The translations under genes were made by a program, and so were the position numbers. A stretch of 64,000 nt of DNA, taken from the NCBI GenBank assembly GCA_907165065.1, contig OU015532.1:47348839-47412838 (forward strand), read 5' to 3'. This DNA comes from Caprimulgus europaeus (lineage: Eukaryota; Chordata; Aves; Caprimulgiformes; Caprimulgidae). Below the pieces are notes generated by a model. The model saw only the letters and a list, made by a program, of their open reading frames with translations. It was not told the DNA's origin and made no database searches. Shown in pieces: positions 1-10,354 of this stretch. How positions within the stretch are numbered: the first letter of the stretch is position 1; each line of letters opens with the position of its first letter.

Positions 1-437
1 TAGTGGAGAAGAAACTGTAGTTTAAAACAAATGGGAAAGAGCCTATGAAGCATATTACTACTTAGAACATTAAAATCATTGCAGCTTTTTCCCCTTGAGG
101 ACTGTTTCTTGTAAAATAAAAAGGGAACAACTTGACCTAAGCAGAGTGTCAGCTTATTCCTTGCTCAGGAATCTACTTTAATTTGTTATTATCCCACTAA
201 ACCTTGCAGGATACTTGAGCTGACATGAGGCACAGACAAGCATTATCTGAATCTGCTCCATGCCAGCCTGCTCTTGGTGTGGAGCTTTAGGTGAATAGAT
301 TGTATGCTACCCAGAAAACACTTGCAGTGACACAAGATGTGCCTTTCTCTGTGCCTTTGTCCTTGAAGCCCTGCTACCCTTGAGAGGTCTCTGAGATACC
401 TGGTGTGTTCCATTCTCCAGGTACCCAGTTGTAAGTA
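1..437. other. single-copy sequence, nothing recognised
   Basis: AT-leaning DNA without a recognisable repeat, RNA gene or exon. A short open stretch on the minus strand across 243-533 runs into the LTR that follows and shows no protein family signature, so it is not called as a gene. Confidence 0.6.
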
Positions 438-965
438 TGTGTATGGGGTCTGGCTGAGGTGGAGCTGTTTTTCCCCAGTGCAGCTGGTAACTGGTTTATA
501 CTGGTAGCTAGAAAGGTGTTGATAACACATCAATGCTTCACAGTGTCAAGGTTGTCTCTCCAACATTCCCTCTCAACAGGAGGCTGGGAGTGGGCAAGAT
601 CTTGGGAGGGGACATAGCGAGGACAGCTGACCCAAACTGACCAAAGGGATGTTCCAGACCATATGATGGGTGCTCAGCAATAAAAGCAAGGGGAATGGAG
701 TGGGAAGGTTGAGAAGTCATTATTTATGACACTAGTGGCAGGACATCACCTGCTGGTGGGAAGTAGAGAATAAATATTTTGCTCTTCCTTTGTTTCTACA
801 TGTGGCCCTTGCTTTGTGCTTCTATTTAAACTGCCTTTATCTTGACCCACAAGTTCTTGGTTTTTTATTTCCATCTTATTTTCTCCTCTCCGTGTCCTGC
901 TGAGGAGGGGAGTGATAGTGCAGCTTGGTGGGTACCTGGTGTCTGGTCAAGGTTAACCCACCACA
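438..965 (+). mobile_element. solo LTR of an avian endogenous retrovirus (fossil)
   Basis: This segment reads as a decayed long terminal repeat on the + strand. From about 438 it follows the layout of a common bird LTR as I remember it: a U3 stretch with the motif gttgataacaca near 520, then a run of cagctgacccaaactgac and accatatga near 625-665. A promoter-like box gctcagcaataaaagc follows near 670, and a polyadenylation-signal region tatttaaactgcctttatc near 823. The 3' end is ggttaacccaccaca at 951-965. The order and spacing of these parts are what support the call. No primer-binding site or coding region follows 965, so this is a solo LTR or an isolated end. The 5' limit is approximate and no convincing target-site duplication was found. 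Family is probably ERVL-like, judged from memory only. Divergence from the remembered consensus suggests an old insertion. Confidence 0.8.
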
Positions 966-3900
966 GTACACTTCCCCAGTGTCTATATGTACATGCAATG
1001 ATGTAGCCTGTTCATAGGAACAAGCAAAAGTCTTCTAGTGCTTTACTCCTGTTTTGTCATGCAAAAACCAGCTCAAGTCATGACTGATAAGTTATTGCCA
1101 CGCCAGCTACAGTGAAATAGCAGTTGCTTCTTTGAAATGACTCAGTTGGGTGTTGGACTGTACGTTTCAAATCAGGCTGCAGTGAATAGGAATGTCTTTC
1201 TAAGAAGAAAAGACTTCCCTACAATGAGGTTTGTCTCCCACTAATTTTCCAGATGCTAAAAAAAGAGCTTAACAAAAAGCTGCAAACTCCTCCAACACTC
1301 ATTAAAAAAGGCAGTTTTGGAGAAAAAAAAAAAAAGGATTTTGTGTGGCCCAAGTAAGGAGTGAATAAGCTTTAATGCTTTTTAACAATAATAATGAAAT
1401 AATCAAGTCACACTTTGTGGCTTACCCCTTTGCTTCACTTCACCTCTCCTCAAAATCATTGAAATAAGAAGCTGGTGCAAGTAGGCACTACCTGTGATAT
1501 CCTGTGTGTCTGGTGGGCAAACCCATCGTGCTCTAAGTCACTACTGAGTAGTAAAAGACTCAGTAATCTAGAGGGTAAAGAATGTTTCTGCTCTTCTCCT
1601 GGCTGGGAAATTAAAGAGGAGGCTAAATGCAAACTGCTTGACTCTGGTAGTGTAAGCATTGGTGGGCTGTGTTGTGGAAAGACTTTATATAGTGAACCAA
1701 GAGAACTTCTAGCAGAAGTGATTGTTGTTCCTGTCCCAAGCCTTGAGGAGGAAGGGAAGTTGCCTAATCGACAAATTACAGTAGTGAGTTTGTGCATTAA
1801 TTGTGAAAACCTGGTTTTTACTGTAGCTGGTGACACATTATGGAGAGTTAGTATTTTGAAGAGAAGCAGGGCTTATTCTTTTTGATTCCAAGAGACTGAG
1901 TTTCACTCATATGTTAAGTATCAAACTGTAAATTTCTTTTTTTTTTGTCTGGTTTATTTGTGGCTAGTGTGAGCTTTTTGCCTTCTCCTGCACCATTGAA
2001 GCCATGGGGATCCTTGTCACTTCAGGGCACTGGTACCTTTATTCTGTTCTCTGGCTGTGGCACTGGGAAGTGTTCTCTCCACAGGGCTGAAGTTTGCTAA
2101 CTCGTGTCACTTGATTCAGATTGAGCAATTGCCTGGATTTTGATGCCTCATGGTATCCAAGAGGTCAAAGTAGATTATCTGATTGCTTCTGTTAGCTTTA
2201 AATATTGTGGAAAATCATGTGTTTCCCCTGATTGTATAATTGTTTGCATGTAGAGGAGTTTCCCTTGAGGGACGGGCAAGAATGTTATGCTGGGTTACAG
2301 AGTTTGCACATTTAATCAAAATTATTCCTTTCTGTGGTATATTTCTCAATTACATGTACTGAAAGTCTGTTTCACACTCATATTTATTCCCCACCCAAGT
2401 GATTTTAATTATTTACAGACAGTAACTTGTCTGACAAATGGACTTGAAGTGGACTTGAAAGATTTTTACTAGACAGTGTGGTATTGGTGGTGTAATGCAG
2501 GAAGAAAAAAAGACAATTTCCCCTTGGTCAAATAATTCACCATGAATAAATTGTCTAATAAATACAGGAGTTTGCAAACAGTTTGAGAAGTACTGCTGCT
2601 TTTACTAGTTAATGGTTTAATTGTTATTAATCTATGAAATTAACTTTTAAAATACAGCTTCTTCCAGAAAAGCAGTTTTCAAGAATAGCTGAGGTTGACA
2701 TCCTTAATGATGGATCAGCAATTGATTGGAAAATTTAGCATTCAAACTGTAGAGCAGTGTTGATTTTGCTGTCATTCTGACATCTGCACACTGAAGCCAT
2801 CTAGTAACGTGGCTGTGCTGCTATCCCAGGACTGCAGAATTCTGATGTTGTTGAATTAGAGCTGTTCTGGATTAGGTTAAAAATCCATCTGCCACAAGAA
2901 CCCATCTTACTGATGGCAAATCAGAGAATAGTGTCAGAGCAGTTTGTAGCAATACTTTTCTACAGTACCCTTCCAGATTTAGTAATCTGAATATCATATC
3001 AGTGTTTTGGGAAATATTAATCATGGAGACTGTTTCAGGTACCCATCTTTAGATATGTGGTTTACTTAATGTTCATGTCTCAAGAATATTTTCAGGACAG
3101 TGACAGGTGTCTAAGCACTTCAGCAATGACTAACAGGGCTTTTCTGTGTTATTTATAAGACTTTTTTTCCCCATAAAGTGTCTAAACTTGGGAAATAATG
3201 AAGAATAGGTATTTAAAAAAGATCAATCTTCTACTGCATAAGCCTGTTTTAGATCTTCAGTGATGCTGGGAAGGTATATGGAGATGTATTTTAAAATCTT
3301 AAATGTGTGATGCTTGTATTAGTGGAGACACCATAAGGGATTTACTGTTGTGACTTTCATCAGCTCTTTCAAACACTTTCAGCACAAGGCTGATTAAACC
3401 AACTCTTTAAAGTAGACCCCATAAAGATTTTGTTTCAGGGAAGTGTTGTTTTCTTCTGACAGAAAATGCAATTTTATAAAAGCTGAAGTTTTGTAATTTA
3501 GTTATTTGAATTAAACTTGCATGGGAAGGGTCAGTTTCAGGTCACACCTCTCTCCTGTCACAGCCAGTGCTGGGTGGGTTAGGGTTGAACTCTACCAATT
3601 AAAGCATAGGAGCCTCTGCAATTGGCAAATGGAGTATTGCCAGAGGTTTGCTTTAGGGAGTAAATATCTACATGGTTGTAGAAGTAAGGATGCAGGTGAA
3701 GCAGCATCTGCTTGCAGAAGTGCTAGAACAGCGAGTGTATCTGGGAAACTTACTGTTCTGGGCACATATGAGGCTTTAAGGAGCAGGTCTGTTATGTCTT
3801 TTATACCATGCCAAGTGTAAGGAAATTTTCCATACTGTAATTTCTAAAGATGATTAATGGAAATAAGTTCTTTACCACCTTCTTCAGAATATGTGTTTAA

Positions 3901-4138
3901 GACTGCCAAAAGCAGGAACTGTGTGTATGCTAATTTAACTACAATGAGATTTTTCTCTTATCAGTACAATTAACTTTAATCAAAACTAGAGCTCTATATT
4001 TTACAAGCATAGTCAACCACATTTCTCATAGTTTAGTTCAGATGGATATGTAGATGTTCAGATGCTTTTGCCTCTATCTTATTGCAGCTCTTGATGTTAA
4101 AACTTTGAGGAGACATTTTATTTTGAAGAACTCAGACA
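966..4138. other. single-copy sequence, no gene recognised
   Basis: About 3.2 kb of ordinary AT-rich DNA. It holds a 13-base A run at 1323-1335 and a region (1456-1885) that stays open on both strands for more than 120 codons. An ATG-started frame of 99 codons lies at 3521-3820. None of these translations shows a domain, a codon-use signal or flanking splice signals that I can defend, so none is called as a gene. Confidence 0.6.
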
Positions 4139-4140
4139 GT

Positions 4141-4380
4141 GAACAGTGGGATGGAGGGCAGCCTTGGTGAGTTTGCAGATGACACCAAGCTGAGTGGTGC
4201 CATTGACATGCTTGAGAGACAGGAGGGTGCTAAAAGCCCCATCCCTGGAAACATTCAAGGTCAGGTTCAAAGGGGCTCTGAGCAACCTGACCTGGTTGAA
4301 GATGTCCCTGTCACTGCAGAGGGTTGGACTAGATGGCCTGGAAAGGTCCCTTCCCACTAAAACCAGTCTGTGATTGTAAG
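4141..4380 (+). mobile_element. CR1 LINE, 3' end with internal deletion
   Basis: The first third (about 4150-4230) encodes, in frame from 4139, the CR1 reverse-transcriptase motif FADDTKLSG (FADD at 4172-4183; the aspartate pair is the metal-binding part of the catalytic site). Directly after it, at about 4235, the sequence jumps to the CR1 3' untranslated end: ccatccctggaaacattcaa, ctctgagcaacctgacctgg, gggttggactagatggcct and aaggtcccttcc. It closes with tgtgattgtaag. Intact CR1 elements are several kilobases long and carry far more coding sequence between these two parts, so this copy is both 5'-truncated and internally deleted. It is non-functional and on the + strand. Confidence 0.92.
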
Positions 4381-4469
4381 TATTCCATTTGAGTCCCATC
4401 ACACCCTTCAGGTGAAGCTGGATATAATCACACAGTGACTTCAATTCAAATTCCAATACCTGACAGCAA

Positions 4470-4494
4470 CCCCCCCCCCCCCCCCAAAAAAAAA
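4470..4494 (+). repeat. poly-C/poly-A tract (C16 A9)
   Basis: Sixteen consecutive C residues (4470-4485) are followed by nine A residues (4486-4494) and then an A/C-rich tail to about 4520. It is a low-complexity tract lying about 90 bases downstream of the CR1 3' end. Confidence 0.95.
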
Positions 4495-4520
4495 CCAAAC
4501 CCAACCAAAAAAACCAACCT

Positions 4521-7500
4521 AAAGCAGGAAAAGGTTTCTGTAAGCTGGACTAGTCAAACACTTCTCAAAGCCAATTCAAACATTTCCGTGCTTCATTTCA
4601 GCAAGTAATTCAAACTACTCCATTTCTGTCTTTGCATAGTGGATATTTAGTGGCAGATATGATTGCCTCTGAAAAGTGCCTGCTTTGCCATATTCAGATG
4701 GTTATATAAAAGCTTCTAAAACACATCCTGAAATGGTGATGCCTCATGGATGCTACTTAAAATGCAATCATCGTGAAATAGGTACTTAGACAGCATCTGG
4801 AATGTTCTTTTTCATTTTGAACATTTTGAGAAACATTAGCAGAGAAGAGATTCAGGAAAGAGCAGTTACAGATGATTAGAGATCAGGAGGAATCAGATTA
4901 TAACATACAAAAATGTTTTTAACTTGCCCAAATGAAGAAGCTGTGAAGAAATGTATTTGAAAACCACAGTGAGACTGTTTTTCCTTTCAAAGCCTGTTGC
5001 AGTACATGACTCCATTTAATACTGGAAGTTCAGCAAGGATCTTCAGAAACAGAGTTAGTGGCTCTGATAAATCCTGAAGGGAAAGATTTTTGCCCAGTCT
5101 CTGAACTATGGGACTGTATTAAGAACGAAAATGCAGCTCTGGGAAAGATGTTGAAGAAAAAACTCTCCAGATGGTGGCACATGGGGACAGACCTTAGGGC
5201 AGAGAAAAGGTAAGTTTTCTTTGGAGTTCAGGAGCAAGTGATGTGGTGGGTTCCTGTGTCTGCACAGGGCTCCTGTTGAGAGGTGAGGGTGCCATGCTAA
5301 GCTCTCAACCTGACACCTACCAGCCCCTCTCTGTTTGGAGGGCAGGCATGGAGGAGTAGAGGTTACTGATACAGCTCAACAAGTCAGAAAGATGACCCAT
5401 CCCACCCTCACCTCTGTTCAGGTGGGAGTGGAAAGCTCTAGAAAAGCCTCTGGAGGGCCTGAGTTCACATGGGGATTCAGACATCTCTGAAGGAAAGACA
5501 GGCTCTCGGAGCAACAGGCACTTGAGCTGATGCCTGTGACGGAGAATTTTGTTGCTGTGTACTTGTTCTGCTACCTCAGGAGTGGTATTTTTGTCTCTGG
5601 CTGATGAGTCACCTGAAATCAAACTCACACAGCAGTCACAAGAATAATGATGGATCATGAGAGGCTGAAGGAGGAAGGAAGAAGCAGGTACCTTGATCTG
5701 CCAGGATGCAGAGTGCTTTTAAACCAGAATCTACAAATTGTTAAAGAAGCTCTACACACCAATTCAAAAGGAAACTGCTTCAGTTCTGCTGATGTTAAAC
5801 CAAGGATAATGGTAAGGAAGAATTACATGCAATGCAAGGAAAAGGTGTCCTCATATTGACAGCTGGGGAAAGCATGATGTCACCAAGGTAATGTGTATTG
5901 CCTCAGCTGATTCACTAAAGTAACACTGGATAAAACATTGAAAATATGTCTGCGTTAATGGGAAGATGAAATTAATGATCCAACATCAAGAACTTCCCTA
6001 CCAAGCTCTGTTGGCGTAAACTACTGCGATGTCTGTGTGCACTTTGCAACGCATCCAGAGTACCCTTTGCCTGACTGAAATAAGGGGCTCAATGTCTTTC
6101 AGCTGCAATATTTGAAGTGGTTTTAGCGTGGATCTCCTGTTCTGCAAAGCTTGCTGTGCTGTTAGAAAAACCGTGAGAATTTACCGTGAGTCTTTGTTAC
6201 CTGATCTACATTTTTAGGCTGTGAATCTGAAACAGATTATTTCACCCAAAATAAAGCATGTTTCAAACTGTGGTGTTACTGGGATATTTTAACCACAAGT
6301 ACTAACTTAGTGCTTATTTTTGATTCTGTATTTCTAACTTTTTTCTTCAGTACACTGAGATTTGGTTTATATGAATATAGGGTTTCTATGACTGTTCAGA
6401 TGAAGTAATGAATATGCTTCCTAGAATCGTGTGGTATTGCAGTGCCATCTGTGCCAGAGCCAAAGTTGAGATCATATAGTTATAATAAAACATTAGTACT
6501 TCTTTATTGAGAAATATCTGAATTATGCTTCAAGAAGGATAAAGTTTAAAAAAATAATTCAAACAATTTTAACATACATCAGTCAGTAAAATAATACAAA
6601 ATAAAATTCCAGGAAAAAAAAAGTCAGGCGTAGTTCACTGCCACCCACAAACAGAAGAGGATAATCAGAATATTTAATTAGTAGCAAGAAGAGATACTCT
6701 CTACCTTTAAGAAATATAAAAGGAAGTCCTGATTAAGATTTATAATTAGTGCTTTTCAAACAAAGGTCTGTGAATCCTACTTATTTTATGCAAAAATATT
6801 CTGCTTGGTCTGAACTCTTCAGTTTGTTCTTGATTCACTTCCATCTTTCTAGCTGGAAAATAACTGATAGTTAAAGATACATTAAATTTTTTTCTATTTC
6901 TTTTTCATGTCAGTCATCTCTAGATTTTGCCACAGGGGTGTCAGGAAATCGGAGAAGGAAGAATTGACAAGATAATATTTAAGCAGTGTTTAGCAGATAA
7001 AGTATTTCCTGATTTATTTTTTTAAATTCCTTTTTTATACTTTAGGTTTTCCTTTAATGTCTTCAAACCTGAGTGGCCTAATGTTAAATGTAGTGATAGA
7101 GATACTCGATTCTAGTGGAGCTAACTTAAGGGAATGTTTTTTCATTTTTGAAAGAAAATGCAGATAAATATTTATTGCTTGTTATTTCAATACTTTTATT
7201 ACATTTACTTGAAAACATTTTAGAAATTTGATTTATTTTGTTTATATATGATTTATTAAGTTCACATCTTACATCTCAGCTTGTTCTCAGGAGAAGAACT
7301 TCTTATACTTCAGGTCTATAGGAGCTGATCTTGAGTTGTTTAAGCAGAGTTTAATGGCTTTAGAATGATCTCTGAGTACCAAATATGCTGCAAATGGTGT
7401 GGAAATAGTGATGAATCAAAGGAAAAATGTGTCTGGAATAGGATGAAAGTGAACTTACAAGGTTTTGAAAGAATAGGTGTAGAGTTTAGAGGTTTTGCCA

Positions 7501-10259
7501 AATGGCAGAAGTTCCAAATATTTGCACAGTTGCCTGCTGACACCAATATTAATGTAATTAAAGAGGTTTTGTTTCTGAGATGGAATTATTTTTTATCTCG
7601 TTGAGCCAGTAAATAAGGTAGAACAAATTAGCTTCTGGTACTCTAAAATTCAGTTTTCCCATGCTCTGAAGCCATTATGTAATTTTATCAGTTACTTTTT
7701 TCCATTTGTACTATGATCATTAACCTTTCCTTTTATAAATTACTTTTTAGCAAATAAAACTGTAATGTATGTGTCAGTCATGGGTGCAGAATCCACTGAG
7801 CTCCTGAAGGCACATCTTCTCAGCAATCCCTGCAAAACTGATTTATTATGCTGTATTTTGCATGGAAAAATTACACTATAATTGACCTGTAATAGATTGC
7901 TTTTGATAAGTGCTTTAACATACAGTGGAAATGGTACATAAATTTGGCATTACCTTTGGCTCCTAACTGGACATTTCCTGGAAGGTAAAAAGAAAAGAAA
8001 AAAATTGCAAACTTGTTCTAAACCTGCAGTTTGATATTTGCTGTTCTGGAATATGGGACCTGGATCCTGAACTCGCAGCAACACATCAGGACTAAATCTC
8101 CTTTCCTTGGGATCTGTTGCCAGTCTGGTTTGCAGACCCAGCTGCAGAGAATCTAACAGTTCTGTTCAGGACATCTTCCCATGTACTGCTCAGCAGCCTT
8201 TGCCCAGCACCAGGCAAAGCCATTGCCCCCACCACAGTTTTATTTAGCCACAGACTGAGATTTCCTGAAGATGGGTGGGTGAGGTCACCATTTGGCATGG
8301 CAGGCAGTCAGGGCTTGATGTGTAGAATGTTAGATATATACTAATAAAGTTCTGGGTCTGAAAGTCATGTTTCCTTACATGTAAAGACAACTTTTCATGC
8401 AAGAAATTGTGCTTGTATTTGTTTGCCTTTTCCTTCCTTTCTAGCCAAGAGAATAGTAGGAATTAATGCAGCCAGTCCCTTGATAAAGTGATGGAAGCTC
8501 AGGTGTGATGTCTCTTGTATCCAGGATAAAGTTTTCCTTATTTTGCTGTTGGTGTCATACCCGTAACAATAAGCAGCTTTACAAATTGACAGATTTATCA
8601 TCTTGACGTGCAATTTTCTCTGTAACTTTTCCAAAGCAGTGGTTAAGCTCTGAGGATATTTCTATTTGGAAAAAATAAACTGATTATGATGATGCAAAGA
8701 TTTTCATGCTGTATTCAAATTTGTCTCTTGAATTCTAACCTTGGTCTGTGGTACCGAGGAGACTGTGCTTGGTAATAATACTCAGTGGTTTAGATGAGTT
8801 GGAGAAAAAGCCATGGTGCTGTACTGACAATATTGAAATTACTGTGGCTTAGTCAATCTTTGACTAAAGTGTTGAAGCTGCAATGCCTGGAATGCTTTCT
8901 CCTGACTAGAGTTGTTAATTTAAAAGTTGGTAACATATCACACATGGAAAAAAGAACAGCATTGTAAAACTTACATCTATGAGGTAAACAGGAGGAGAGG
9001 GTTGAAATGGGGAGCTATTTAACCATGAAAACACAAGCAGTCAGGTTTAAAAATCAGTGGGGAAATGTGGTGTATACAATTTGCCCTATAGATGATTAAA
9101 GTTGAGTAGTTATTTTGAAACAGTTTTATGGGGAGCTAAACATTTTACTTTCCAGAAAGACTGTCTATTTCAGGGGGGATTAGTGTTTGCATAGGACTTA
9201 AATACAAGTCAACACAGAGCAATTGTGGCAAGCTTGCAACTCCTCAGGTCACTCTGCCCTGAACTAAACTCAGTCAACTAAAGCTGCATTATATAATAAA
9301 AGGGAAATTGGCTTTATGAAAATAAGTATGGACCAGTAAAATAAGTTAATTAGCAATTGTGGACATCAGCTGAAGCAGCTTCAGATGATGCTGACTATTT
9401 TTCAGTGATGCTTAAGGAAATGCCTTTTGTGTCCTTTTTTTCTTGGGGGTGGGTGGTGAAGTCCTGTGGACTGAGCCCAAGGCAGGCAGAGGCAGCAGCT
9501 GTCTTATGCTGGGTAGTCCTGGCTTTCAAAGAAATGGTGAGCAAGAGTTAACATTGCCTTTTCTTCAGCCTCTTGGGTCATGCCTCTAATTGTAGCTTGA
9601 AATAAATTGCTCTGTGGATGAACAGAGGACTTGATTCTCCTGGACTGTCAACCTAACACCCTTCTCAAGTATAAAACCCACTTAAATAGAGAGGAAAAAA
9701 AAGAAATTCAATAGTTGTAAGACCTGATAAAGTATGAGATAGAATGGGCAACCCAAAGGAGTGAAAATATGATTTAGCAAGAAAAATATAATTTTCACAT
9801 GAACAGTGCATCATGTAAATTGTTACTGTCAAAGTAGGAATAAGTAAGCAGGTAAGAACACTTGGAAAAGAATAAAGCAAAAAACCACCCTGATCTGAGA
9901 ACCAGTCTCCTTTTTATTCTTGTTGGTACAGGAGCTTTGATATAAATTCTAGGTTCAGAATAAGCTGATGTAGGGTCAGAAGTATTTACTAGCTTAGATA
10001 ACTTCTGTGTCTGTATCTGTGGGATACAGATATGGCTGTAAAATAAGTTAGAGAAAATTCCAGCTACCCAGGAAAAAAAAGTTGTGTTTATGCATATTTT
10101 CAGTGGTGGTACAGCAATAATAAAATCCTTCCACAAAAGGTATTCATAGTTCAATTAGAAAGGATAGTGAACCATGTTTTCTTTTGTGTAAAAACAAATA
10201 ACCTGGTTTACTAACATGAAACTAGTTCTTCTAATCCAATTGCACTTTTTTCTGTCCAG
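4521..10259. other. single-copy sequence with weak exon-like signals
   Basis: No repeat family was recognised across about 5.7 kb. A perfect consensus splice donor, AAG followed by GTAAGT at 5207-5215, ends a 66-codon open stretch (5010-5209) and is treated under findings. An ATG-started 79-codon frame at 7365-7604 has a cluster of four cysteines in its first 21 residues but no family I recognise. The stretch at 6480-6620 is strongly AT-rich. Near 8340 an aataaag polyadenylation-like signal follows a moderately GC-rich patch (8100-8310). No confident gene is present. Confidence 0.5.
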
Positions 10260-10354
10260 GCTGCAAAGGGAAAGACTGCCCTGCTGAATTCTAGAGCCTG
10301 GCAGGCGGTGGACCTTCACCTTCTGTTTCCTGTTTCTGATGCATCTGAGGACTG
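10260..10354 (+). other. candidate internal exon, unidentified
   Basis: The segment has the marks of a spliced exon. Upstream lie a tactaac branch-point match (10208-10214) and a pyrimidine-rich acceptor, cttttttctgtccag, ending at 10259. Downstream the donor reads CTG followed by GTAAGG at 10355. The 95-base interior is open in only one frame, giving 31 codons plus two bases (begins AAKGKTALLN, ends PVSDASED). The other two frames contain stops. Composition is higher in G+C than the surroundings. I recognise no protein family, and a non-coding RNA exon is equally possible. In 64 kb some well-matched splice pairs are expected by chance, so confidence is low. Confidence 0.3.
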
